A stretch of 12,973 bases of DNA from Prevotellaceae bacterium. Lineage in GTDB: Bacteria > Bacteroidota > Bacteroidia > Bacteroidales > UBA932. The stretch covers positions 1 to 12,973 of the forward strand of contig JAIRKV010000188.1 in NCBI GenBank assembly GCA_031259935.1. Reading direction: 5' to 3'. This document shows positions 1 through 7,294 of the stretch, in pieces. The number at the start of each line of letters is the position of its first letter. Position 1 is the first letter of the stretch. A model generated the notes under the pieces. That model did not search any database and was not told the DNA's origin. It saw nothing but the letters and a program-made list of their open reading frames with translations. Position numbers and translations under genes: made by a program.

Positions 1-357
1 AATCATGTTGAAAATATCATTAAACAGTTGGAATTACCTTACAGAATTATTCGTCTTTGCGGCGGCGATATGAGTTTTGCATCGGCGCTTACTTACGATT
101 TTGAAGTTTACTCGCAGGCTCAAAAGCGCTGGCTTGAGGTGAGTTCGGTATCAAATTTTGAATCATTTCAGGCAAACCGTTTGAAATTACGTTACCGCGA
201 TGAAAATAAAAAAACACAAGCTGCTCATACTCTTAACGGCAGCGCACTGGCATTGCCGCGAATTGTTGCCGCATTGCTCGAAAACAATCAAACAGAACAC
301 GGAATATTAATTCCCGAACTGCTGCAAAAATATACAGGATTTGAAAGAATTTTTTAA
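1..357 (+). CDS. serS: Seryl-tRNA synthetase, C-terminal part (5' end outside window)
   Basis: The reading frame is open from base 1 and gives the last 118 residues of a class II aminoacyl-tRNA synthetase that charges tRNA-Ser in the cytoplasm. Recognisable SerRS features are the stretch LPYRIIRLCGGDMSFASALTYDFEVYS cut here as LPYRIIRLCGGDMSF, then YDFEVYSQAQKRWLEVSSVSN (motif 2/3 region with the EVSS turn), NFESFQANRLKLRYR, and the motif 3 box HTLNGSALALPRIVAALLEN, whose Arg binds ATP. The protein ends shortly after motif 3 (LLQKYTGFERIF), as bacterial SerRS normally does. There is no sign of damage. The next gene starts 44 bases downstream in an A/T-only spacer with no clear terminator, so read-through into the DUF4836 gene is possible. 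Family assignment is very secure; only the missing N-terminal tRNA-binding arm cannot be checked. Confidence 0.96.
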   Translation, partial: NHVENIIKQLELPYRIIRLCGGDMSFASALTYDFEVYSQAQKRWLEVSSVSNFESFQANRLKLRYRDENKKTQAAHTLNGSALALPRIVAALLENNQTEHGILIPELLQKYTGFERIF

Positions 358-401
358 ATAAAATAAAAATAATTAATAATAACATTTTAATAAATAAAAA
401 A

Positions 402-2051
402 ATGAAAACAATTAAATTTACAATTATTATTATGCTGTGCAGCATAATTATCGGCGCCTGCTCGAAAAAAAGCGCCACGTTTCCTCACCTCGTTGCTGTT
501 CCCGAAAATGCAGCAATTGTACTGTCGCTCAACGCCAAACAAATTGTTGAAAAGGCAGGATTAAACCGGATAGAACAGTACAGGTTTTATTCGTTGATAT
601 TGGAAGAGATTGAAAACGAACCGGACAACGAAGCAAAAATTGCAAAAGATTTTTTGAAAGATACCCGTACTTCCGGTCTGAATCTCGATAATATTTTTGC
701 TTATGCATCTAACGGTGATTCGGATTTATGTTTCGGTATCACAATCAAGATAGATAACTTGAAAAAGTTTGAAAATCTTTTGAAAGAAGCCGGATTAACA
801 ACCGAAATCGACGACAGACAAATCGATTTTCCCGACGGCGGCAATATACAGTGGAACGACGAAATTGTTGTAATATCAAATAACGCTGTCGAAAACGGTA
901 TAGATATATTCAACAAAGATGAATCAAAAAGTATTTTGGCAAAAGAACTGTTCAAAAGCGAATATTCCGACAAAAATGATGCATACATGTATATGGAATA
1001 TAATTTCATAATCGACCTTTTGAAAAAAATATCGTATTACGGCTATGATACGGATCTGGCAACGCTGTCAAATCTTGAGATGTACAAAGACATGCTGATA
1101 TCGGCAAGTTTTAATGCGGAAAAAGGCGAATTTGTTGCAAAAGGGAAAATGCTGCCTGCCGAAAAAGTAAACGAAGTATTCGGAAAATTCTATAAAACAG
1201 ATTTTAATAATGATTTGTACAGTTATTTTCCCGACAAAAGTTTGCTGGCTGTGAAATTTGCGCTAAAACCGCTTGATGCTTACAATTATTACAAAAAAAC
1301 TCTCGGAATAGGTCAAACGGACGAAACATCGGAAACAACAACCGAAAAAGTTGAAATACTCGACGAATATGGAGACGTAATAGATGAAGAAGATGTTGTT
1401 GTTGAAAAATATAGAGGTTATACGCCGAATTACAATCTGATGCTGAAATTACTTGTAGAACAGTATGACGCAAATATAATTTCCGTTCTCGAAAGTTTAA
1501 CCGGCGATTTTATCGGAAGCCTGTCGGGACTTGATAATCCTGTAAAGCCTGAATTTGCAGTAGCAACAGGTATTGTTGAAGGAAAAGAAAAAACAATAAT
1601 TGATTTGATTGAAAAATGCGGTTTTGACAAAAATTCGGATGGTTATTATTCGTTCAGCATACAAAACATGAATCTGTATTTTGCCGTAAACAAAAATGCT
1701 GCATATCTGACTGCAAGTACTGAATTAATGGCAAAATTTCTTGATAAAGGTTACAGTTCAAACATAACATCTGCAAAAGATGTTGGCAAGGAAATTCAAA
1801 ATGCCTCAGGTTATTTTTATCTTGACCTTAACATAAACGATTATCCGCCGATGTTGAAAGTTCTTCTGGGAATGACGGCGGAAGGACAGGCGCTTTTGCC
1901 TTTGCTTGAAAAATTAAAATCGGTTAATTTAAGTACAACAGATCTGAACAATTGTGAATTAAAATTGAAATTCACGGATAATGATTACGCTTCAAAAATT
2001 CTCGTAAAAGGAATAGATGAACTGATATCGAACAATTTGAATTTAAGATAA
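402..2051 (+). CDS. DUF4836 family lipoprotein
   Basis: This is a 549-residue predicted lipoprotein. A short positive N-terminus and hydrophobic stretch end in the lipobox IIGAC with the acylated Cys at residue 20, followed by SKK. The opening of the mature part, PHLVAVPENAAIVLSLNAKQ at about 28-47 and then EKAGLN, resembles the start of DUF4836 proteins of Bacteroidota, which begin with a pattern like 'IPKDASAVVxxxxKSLxEKAGL'. I recognise the family by this pattern and by size; its function is not known. The rest alternates beta-like segments (KGKMLPAEKVNEVF at 247-260, FPDKSLLAVKFALKP at 276-290). A strongly acidic, low-complexity insert lies at about 305-341 (DEYGDVIDEEDVVVEKYRGY). It heads a tight three-gene run, with the next start only 16 bases after its stop, which suggests it works with the ABC ATPase and permease encoded behind it. 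The start ATG is the only one that leaves a complete signal peptide. Confidence 0.85.
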   Translation: MKTIKFTIIIMLCSIIIGACSKKSATFPHLVAVPENAAIVLSLNAKQIVEKAGLNRIEQYRFYSLILEEIENEPDNEAKIAKDFLKDTRTSGLNLDNIFAYASNGDSDLCFGITIKIDNLKKFENLLKEAGLTTEIDDRQIDFPDGGNIQWNDEIVVISNNAVENGIDIFNKDESKSILAKELFKSEYSDKNDAYMYMEYNFIIDLLKKISYYGYDTDLATLSNLEMYKDMLISASFNAEKGEFVAKGKMLPAEKVNEVFGKFYKTDFNNDLYSYFPDKSLLAVKFALKPLDAYNYYKKTLGIGQTDETSETTTEKVEILDEYGDVIDEEDVVVEKYRGYTPNYNLMLKLLVEQYDANIISVLESLTGDFIGSLSGLDNPVKPEFAVATGIVEGKEKTIIDLIEKCGFDKNSDGYYSFSIQNMNLYFAVNKNAAYLTASTELMAKFLDKGYSSNITSAKDVGKEIQNASGYFYLDLNINDYPPMLKVLLGMTAEGQALLPLLEKLKSVNLSTTDLNNCELKLKFTDNDYASKILVKGIDELISNNLNLR

Positions 2052-2067
2052 ACCGGAACAAAAAAAT

Positions 2068-2712
2068 GTGAAAACAATAAAATTAAATACGGTAAAACCA
2101 AATATATTTTCCGAGTCTGAGGTTTCAGGCTCGGAAATTTGGTATAAAAATATTTGTTTCGAAAAAGGAAACGCTTATTTGATATTTTCAGAATCGGGAA
2201 AGGGAAAATCATCATTGTTCGATTTTATTTATTGCCGCCGCAACGACTATTCGGGCGAAATCGTATTTGACGAAAAAAACGTCAGACAGTTTAATGCCGT
2301 TCAAAAAAGAGAATTGCGCAGTAAACATATAAGCCTTGTTTTTCAGGGATTTCGTTTGTTTTCGGAACTTACGGCAATTGAAAATGTGGAAATAAAAAAT
2401 CGTTTGACAAATTATAAAACAAAAAAACAAATTGTTGAAATGTTTGAGAAAATGGACATTTCGGCAAAAATAAATACGCCCTTATCGCTGCTTTCGTTCG
2501 GACAAAAACAAAGAGTTGCAATAATTCGCTCGCTCTGTCAGCCTTTCGATTTTCTGCTGCTCGACGAAGCGTTCAGTCATCTCGACGAAACAAATTACTC
2601 AATTGCCTGCAGCCTTATTGCCGATGAAGTAAAAAATCAAAATGCGGCATTAATGGTTGCATCGCTCGGCGAACCTTATAAATTCAAATATAATTATAAA
2701 ATATTGCTATGA
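2068..2712 (+). CDS. Small ABC transporter ATPase (LolD/FtsE-like) with unusual motifs
   Basis: This is a 214-residue stand-alone ATP-binding cassette. The motifs are in the right order: P-loop at 41-48 (SESGKGKS), Q-loop Gln93 in LVFQGFRLFSELTAIENVE (a pattern typical of LolD/MacB/FtsE ATPases), signature LSFGQKQR at 142-149, Walker B FLLLDE at 162-167 and D-loop SHLD at 170-173. Two positions are off consensus. The first Gly of the P-loop is Ser41, and the H-switch position, 32 residues after the Walker B Glu, reads VASL instead of VTHD, so Ser199 stands where His is expected. Walker A Lys47 and the catalytic Glu167 remain. The start is GTG at 2068; an ATG two bases upstream is followed at once by TGA, so it cannot be used. 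The stop overlaps the permease start (ATGA), so the permease is its likely partner. Substrate unknown. Confidence 0.88.
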   Translation: MKTIKLNTVKPNIFSESEVSGSEIWYKNICFEKGNAYLIFSESGKGKSSLFDFIYCRRNDYSGEIVFDEKNVRQFNAVQKRELRSKHISLVFQGFRLFSELTAIENVEIKNRLTNYKTKKQIVEMFEKMDISAKINTPLSLLSFGQKQRVAIIRSLCQPFDFLLLDEAFSHLDETNYSIACSLIADEVKNQNAALMVASLGEPYKFKYNYKILL

Positions 2713-3902
2713 TGTTGATGTGGAAATTATTAAAGAAAAATTTGAGCCTTCCTCAACTTGCAGGTTATGTTTTTGCAGGTTTTGCAGGACTTTCGATAAT
2801 TTTGTTCGGCATTCAGTTTTATGCCGACACCAAGCCGCTTTACAGTTCGAACGACAGTTTTCTGAATCCCGACTTTTTAGTGATAAACAAAAAAGTTTCG
2901 ACATTGTCCACGCTTTCATTATCTCCGACCACATTCAGCGAAAAAGAGATCGCCGACATACGGAAGCAGGATTTTGTTAAAAAAACAGGATTTTTTACAT
3001 CAAGCAAATTCGGTATCCGCGCATCTGTTTCATCTTCAACTTTCGGACGATTTTACACGGAAATGTTTTTTGAATCTGTTCCCGATGATTTTATTGATGT
3101 GCAAAGCGAAGACTGGACTTGGAGCAGCGAACAGAATTTTATTCCGATAATCATACCGCGAACTTATCTTACGCTTTACAATTTTGGATTTGCTCACTCG
3201 CAGGGCTTACCGCAAATTTCGGAAAATCTTATAGAAAAAATAAAATTGACCGTAACAGTTTACGGAAACGGCAAAACCAAAAATTTTGATGCTCATATCG
3301 CAGGTTTTTCCGATAAACTGAATACAATGCTGGCGCCCGAATCATTTTTGAAATGGGCAAATGCGGAATTTGGAAACGAAGCCACATCACAGCCATCGCG
3401 TATTCTTGTTGAAACATACAATCCTGGCGATCCGCTGATTGCAAAATATTTCGGTGAAAAAAATTATGAAATAGCCGATTACAGAGGAAATACGGGCAAA
3501 GCCGCATATTTCATGCGTTTGGTAATTATTACGGTTTTGACAATCGGATTAATTATTACGCTTTTGGCAATATCGCTAATGCTGTTGAGCATAAGTTTAC
3601 TGATTTACAAAAACAAAGAAAAAATAGAAAATCTGATTTTGCTCGGATATTCGCGTTCCGTTATTGCAAAACCCTATCAAATATTAAGCCTGTCGCTTAG
3701 CGTATTCATATTTTTATTGGCATTTGCCGTTGTTTTGATTTTTAGAAATTTGTATATACAAAAAATTTCTGTTCTGTTCGACAATGCAAAAATTGATTCA
3801 AACATAATATTTACCTTTGCAGCAGGTTTTATAATTCTTTTCATAATATGCCTGATAAATGTATTGTGGATACGCAAAAAGGTAAACGAAACGGCAAAAT
3901 AA
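2709..3902 (+). CDS. FtsX/MacB-like ABC transporter permease
   Basis: This 397-residue inner-membrane protein has the type VII ABC (FtsX-fold) layout. There is one N-terminal transmembrane helix at about 16-37, a large extracytoplasmic domain at about 40-265 and three C-terminal helices at about 269-299, 324-346 and 366-388. Between helices 2 and 3 lies the cytoplasmic segment KNKEKIENLILLGYSRSVIA, the typical FtsX-superfamily 'xxLLGxS' coupling region that contacts the ATPase. It ends in a basic tail. The ATG at 2709 overlaps the stop of the ATPase gene; ATGs at 2712 and 2718 are alternative starts, the last giving MWKLLKKN. It is a single permease gene, so it would act as a homodimer, unlike LolC/LolE. 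Family relatives move lipoproteins, export peptides or toxins, or signal to cell-wall hydrolases. Nothing in the sequence decides between these. Confidence 0.82.
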   Translation: MMLMWKLLKKNLSLPQLAGYVFAGFAGLSIILFGIQFYADTKPLYSSNDSFLNPDFLVINKKVSTLSTLSLSPTTFSEKEIADIRKQDFVKKTGFFTSSKFGIRASVSSSTFGRFYTEMFFESVPDDFIDVQSEDWTWSSEQNFIPIIIPRTYLTLYNFGFAHSQGLPQISENLIEKIKLTVTVYGNGKTKNFDAHIAGFSDKLNTMLAPESFLKWANAEFGNEATSQPSRILVETYNPGDPLIAKYFGEKNYEIADYRGNTGKAAYFMRLVIITVLTIGLIITLLAISLMLLSISLLIYKNKEKIENLILLGYSRSVIAKPYQILSLSLSVFIFLLAFAVVLIFRNLYIQKISVLFDNAKIDSNIIFTFAAGFIILFIICLINVLWIRKKVNETAK

Positions 3903-3925
3903 ATCTGTGAGTTTATACAAAAAAA

Positions 3926-6169
3926 TTAAAACGGATAATTTATTGCGAAGTGCAGCGAATTGTTATTGCCGCTCAGCCAGTCTTTTACCTTAACAAATCG
4001 GTGGTCGGGCAATGCCGGATCGTGGATTCTGAAACCCCAGTCGATTCTTATGGTAAATATATTGTTGATATTGAATCGCGCGCCTATTCCCGTATTTGTA
4101 GCGATTGTTTTGAAAAACGTATCAAATTCGAATCTTGCTCTTTCGCGGCTGTCATCCCTGTTAAGAGTCCAGATATTTCCCGCATCAAAAAATACTGCGC
4201 CTTCGAGAATCCAAAACACTTTAAATCGTAATTCCGCATTAAATTCCAGTCTGAAATCGGCAACTTGATTGGGAATCAAAAATACTGTATCGTGCGGTGC
4301 AGAGCCGGGTCCGATGCTGCGTACCTGCCAGCCGCGCATACTGTTTGCTCCGCCTGCATAAAACATTTTTTCAAACGGCAAGGAAATTGAATTGCCATAA
4401 GCCTGACCGATGCCGGCAAAAAGACGATAAACGAATTTATTGTTTTTATCTATAATTCTGTTTTGCGTGAATGTGAAATCTATTCGCGCATATTGTGAAT
4501 AACGCGTATCAAAAATCAATCGTTTCTTTTCGCTGTCTTTTTGAAATAACGGATTGAACAGCGACATTAAATTTCCTGCAAGATCAAAATTTACACGAAA
4601 ATAATGTGTAATCCTTGCATAAGTTTCAAACTGATTTGTATGTGTGAAACTGTAACTGAGTCCAAGCGAAAAATAGTTTTCGTACAAACTTCTGACATAT
4701 GGATCTTTCCTTATCTGGTTATAAAAATCCTGATTTATGTCTTTCAGCATCACGGCTTTTAATTCTATCGGATTGAGCGTAAACCGTGCATAATCGGATG
4801 AATTCCATTCGTATCCGAACGAAAGTCCGGCAATAGTTCGAGTATAGATATTTCGCTGTTGATGCAAATAATTTGCTGAAAATTTTGTTTGCGGAAGATT
4901 TTTTTTAAAATATTTAATCTGAAAAGGCATAAGAAATTTAGGAACATAAAGAGCAGTATTTACGCCAAATTCGATTGATTTTTTGTATCCCGGTTTGTTG
5001 CCTATTCTGAACTGATACATTCCCGACAGATTCAGTTCAAATCGTTCTGCGCCTTTAAGAAAATTACGGTGAACGTAACCTAATGTCGGCGATATTCCCC
5101 AAAGTTCGGACGAGTTGGTAGATACTTCCAGTCCCAGATCATAACCCTGAATCGTAAGCGGCGACAGATAAATGAAACAATTTAAATATGAAAATTCGTC
5201 ATCTGATTTTGTGTCTTTTATTTCTTCAAATTCTATTCGCTGAGTTCTGAATAAATTAAGATTCGCAAAATTGTTGTATGTCTGATTTACATTCTGTTCA
5301 TTATAAATATCATTTTCCAGGATCAGATTTACTCTTTTAAATAAATTTTCATTCATGGTTTGCGAATTACGGTAAATAATATTCATTCCGTCGGATTTTA
5401 TGGTATCTAATCCTTGCGTAAATCTTGGTTCTCTGGAGATTCTGCCTGCATCGGCGCGCGTAAAAATATAAACATTCCTGATTTTATATTTTATGTGATT
5501 ATGATAAATTCGCTGCCCAAGACTGTCTGTTTTCAAGGGATTTTCGATTGTCAATTTAAGTTTTACATTGTTTTTTCCTGCCGAACTGTCGGCTTTGAAC
5601 GAAATATATGTTTTGTTGAAATAAAAATATCCGTTGTTGCGCAGATTTGATGTAATTCTTTCGCGCTCGGCTTCCATATTTTCATAAGACAAAACCGTTC
5701 CGCGTCTTATTTTTGTGGATATGCTGTCGGCAAAAACAAATTCCTGCACATTTGTGTCGGCAATTTCATAAATCATATTGCCTGTAACAAACGGCTCATC
5801 TGTTTTAATTCTGTAAATAACTGTTGCCCTGTTTTTTCTGTAAATTATCGTATCGCTGATATTGTTTGAATAATATCCGAGTTCGTTCATGCAGATTTTA
5901 ATATTTGACTTCGATTTTTCGACCAGCGCAGTATCAAGAATAACAAATTCCTTTTTCTTGAAAATTGAAGATTTTGCAGGATGATGTTTAATATACAGTT
6001 CTATATCCGATTTGTTGATTTTTTTTGTATTTATTTCTATTTTATTTTTTACAAGCCTGTATTTTCCCGCTTCAAGATGTTTTGTTGCCGAGCATGAAAT
6101 AAAAAACATGACGCAGACAATAAAAACTGCTATTGTCGAAAATTGATTTATATGTTTGTACGTTTGCAT
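3926..6169 (-). CDS. tamL: BamA/TamA-family outer membrane lipoprotein (TamL type)
   Basis: This 747-residue outer membrane protein begins with a lipoprotein signal: a hydrophobic stretch ending FFISC, with Cys26 as the modified residue. The early mature text ATKHLEAGKYRLVKNKIEI is typical of Bacteroidota TamL, the TamA-like member of the Omp85 family that carries a lipid anchor. Residues of about 35-330 read as POTRA domains (alternating short strands, e.g. YKIRNVYIFT). From about 340 to the end is a beta-barrel with alternating hydrophobic strands. The barrel holds the loop-6 motif GGANSMRGW (RGW at about 612-614), the Omp85 hallmark, and closes in LHFAINYPF, ending in the aromatic of a C-terminal beta-signal. 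The family inserts or moves proteins or lipids at the outer membrane. It follows the DUF4293 gene by six bases, probably in one transcript. No tamB gene follows it; the next gene converges on it. Confidence 0.88.
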   Translation of the reverse strand: MQTYKHINQFSTIAVFIVCVMFFISCSATKHLEAGKYRLVKNKIEINTKKINKSDIELYIKHHPAKSSIFKKKEFVILDTALVEKSKSNIKICMNELGYYSNNISDTIIYRKNRATVIYRIKTDEPFVTGNMIYEIADTNVQEFVFADSISTKIRRGTVLSYENMEAERERITSNLRNNGYFYFNKTYISFKADSSAGKNNVKLKLTIENPLKTDSLGQRIYHNHIKYKIRNVYIFTRADAGRISREPRFTQGLDTIKSDGMNIIYRNSQTMNENLFKRVNLILENDIYNEQNVNQTYNNFANLNLFRTQRIEFEEIKDTKSDDEFSYLNCFIYLSPLTIQGYDLGLEVSTNSSELWGISPTLGYVHRNFLKGAERFELNLSGMYQFRIGNKPGYKKSIEFGVNTALYVPKFLMPFQIKYFKKNLPQTKFSANYLHQQRNIYTRTIAGLSFGYEWNSSDYARFTLNPIELKAVMLKDINQDFYNQIRKDPYVRSLYENYFSLGLSYSFTHTNQFETYARITHYFRVNFDLAGNLMSLFNPLFQKDSEKKRLIFDTRYSQYARIDFTFTQNRIIDKNNKFVYRLFAGIGQAYGNSISLPFEKMFYAGGANSMRGWQVRSIGPGSAPHDTVFLIPNQVADFRLEFNAELRFKVFWILEGAVFFDAGNIWTLNRDDSRERARFEFDTFFKTIATNTGIGARFNINNIFTIRIDWGFRIHDPALPDHRFVKVKDWLSGNNNSLHFAINYPF

Positions 6170-6175
6170 TAAGTT

Positions 6176-6592
6176 TTACCTGATTCGGTTATATGCCCTT
6201 ATTTTCATTTCATCTTTGATTATAAACCGAATTGCAAGTATCGTCAGTATCAACGAAATTGCAGGCGAAATGTCGCTTGCCGTATAATTTATCGTAACGT
6301 TTTCTTCTGTTATCTGCATTAATGTATAAACAACGGCTATTTGTAAAGTCAGCAAAAACAGCGAATTTATAATCGAAAATCTTATTTGCAGTCTGCGTTT
6401 TTTAAATAAAAAGATTGTAAATAATGGGATTAAAGCCGTAAGACCTGTTAATATTGCCCATTGCCAGTTTTGCGACATACTGACGGCTTTTTCGTTTATT
6501 CCGTCAACTGCGTATGCCTGATTTGAAAACAGCATTACCGTTTGCAATATTGCAACAGCCAAAAGATAAATTGTTTGCATTCGTTGTATCAT
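6176..6592 (-). CDS. DUF4293 family membrane protein
   Basis: This is a 138-residue integral membrane protein with four predicted helices at about 7-22, 45-62, 70-93 and 109-124. The opening MIQRMQTIYLLAVAIL and the closing KDEMKIRAYNRIR match the pattern I know for DUF4293, a small Bacteroidota family of unknown function that starts MIQRIQTxYL and ends with a charged KDExxVRxxDRIR-like tail. Length is normal for the family. The Arg/Lys-rich patch FKKRRLQIR at about 63-71, between helices 2 and 3, would face the cytoplasm. It is the first gene of a - strand pair with tamL, six bases apart. A candidate TAnnTTTG promoter element lies about 47 bases upstream of its start codon. No function can be given from sequence; co-transcription with an outer membrane assembly gene is the only hint. 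Confidence 0.85.
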   Translation of the reverse strand: MIQRMQTIYLLAVAILQTVMLFSNQAYAVDGINEKAVSMSQNWQWAILTGLTALIPLFTIFLFKKRRLQIRFSIINSLFLLTLQIAVVYTLMQITEENVTINYTASDISPAISLILTILAIRFIIKDEMKIRAYNRIR

Positions 6593-6638
6593 ATAATTAA
6601 ATTGTTAAATGTATTACAAAACATTGAAATCATTTGTG

Positions 6639-6646
6639 CAAATATA
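6639..6646 (-). promoter_or_regulatory. Candidate -7 box for DUF4293-tamL
   Basis: On the - strand this reads TATATTTG, a match to the Bacteroidota -7 element TAnnTTTG, about 47 bases before the DUF4293 start codon. No convincing -33 TTG/TTTG lies at the usual distance, so support is modest. An opposed TATCTTTG lies at 6653-6660 on the + strand, pointing into the decayed IS region, where it has no intact gene to serve. Confidence 0.35.
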
Positions 6647-6955
6647 TAATATTATCTTTGATTATGATATGAAATAAACAAAATTTAAATCTATTTAGTT
6701 ATTCCTTAAAAAGTAAAATTTTCAGATAAATGATTTGACAGTCATGCATTTTATATGGTGTTTCAGACCCGATGGATTTTGGAAAATTTCAGTTTTAAGA
6801 AAGATGCCTGTCCCGCCGGAAATAGAATATAGGTAGAAAAAAGTACGTTAACCTGCATGTCGCGCGAGTTTTTGAAGCATGGTCGACACATTTAAAATTA
6901 TCAAACTCGACAGTTATTAACAATTTGGCTGTTTATAACGGTTTGGTTTTTAATA

Positions 6956-7137
6956 CATTATAATGAAAATGGATTTGTATGCCCGATATGGTTTTCCGCG
7001 AAGACAGTCAGCACAAAAGTGTCAGTCATGTCGTTAAAAATTTTACTGCAGTCAAGAAAATCAGACTTAACTCGCTTAACTTGCACGCTGAACACAGCAT
7101 GAGCAAGAATTTTCCTGTCAAACTGTGCGAAATTTAA
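6956..7137 (+). pseudogene. ISAs1-family transposase, C-terminal remnant
   Basis: The + strand frame ending at TAA 7135-7137 reads MPDMVFREDSQHKSV followed by SHVVKNFTAVKKIRLNSLN. This fits the C-terminal signature of ISAs1-type DDE transposases (H-repeat-associated proteins), which runs roughly 'LDVxFREDxSRxRxxxAxxNFxxxRKIALNLL'. Just upstream the frame is broken: bases 6956-6979 in another frame read HYNENGFV, which lines up with the family's 'HWxIENxLHW' block, so a frameshift lies near 6976-6981 and a TGA at 6964 closes the downstream frame. The rest of the transposase (N-terminus, DDE core) is not recognisable. No terminal inverted repeats or target duplication could be picked out. I read it as an old, dead fragment. 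The segment is less AT-rich than the flanks, in line with a different origin. Identification is by motif recall only. Confidence 0.6.
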
Positions 7138-7247
7138 ATGCTTTGATACTGAAATTATCACACATTGAACGATGTTTTTAAAAAATTTGAATAACAGATA
7201 TTGCAAAATATTTTTCATTATAACCATTTTATTTCAATTCTTATAAT

Positions 7248-7255
7248 TACCTTTG
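7248..7255 (+). promoter_or_regulatory. Candidate -7 box for the cyclophilin-pheS pair
   Basis: TACCTTTG fits the Bacteroidota -7 element TAnnTTTG and lies 39 bases before the cyclophilin start codon, a usual leader length. The expected upstream TTTG/TTG at about 19-21 bases is not present, only a T-rich stretch. Confidence 0.4.
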
Positions 7256-7294
7256 CACAATAAACATAATTAATAAAATTATAAAAAATACGAT

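Larger units (their letters stand above)
6593..7294. other. 702-base intergenic region with decayed insertion-sequence DNA
   Basis: No intact gene was found here on either strand. The left end holds candidate promoter elements for the DUF4293-tamL pair. The middle (about 6720-6955) has scattered G/C-richer patches broken by stops in every frame. Around 6866-6892 the + frame reads EFLKHGRHI, which might be another scrap of the transposase described next (the family has an HGR motif), but this is weak. The right end is AT-rich leader for the cyclophilin gene. A - strand frame at 6958-7227 is open but appears to be antisense to the transposase remnant. Confidence 0.6.

Noticed and set aside
3899..3925. 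Possible bidirectional terminator (ATAAA / TTTAT) between the convergent permease and tamL genes
   Set aside because: The stem is five A/T pairs with an eight-base loop; too weak to call.
6653..6660. A + strand TATCTTTG box with TTTG at 6633-6636
   Set aside because: It resembles a promoter, but the 16-base spacing is short and no intact gene lies downstream for over 600 bases; at best it is a relic of the insertion sequence.
6958..7227. An 89-residue - strand open frame whose end (MTDTFVLTVFAENHIG) looks like the start of acetolactate synthase small subunit (IlvN/IlvH)
   Set aside because: The likeness covers about 14 residues only, then stops; nothing else of IlvN or IlvB is found in any frame. 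The opposite strand of the same bases gives a longer, better match to an ISAs1 transposase C-terminus, so this is most likely an antisense coincidence.
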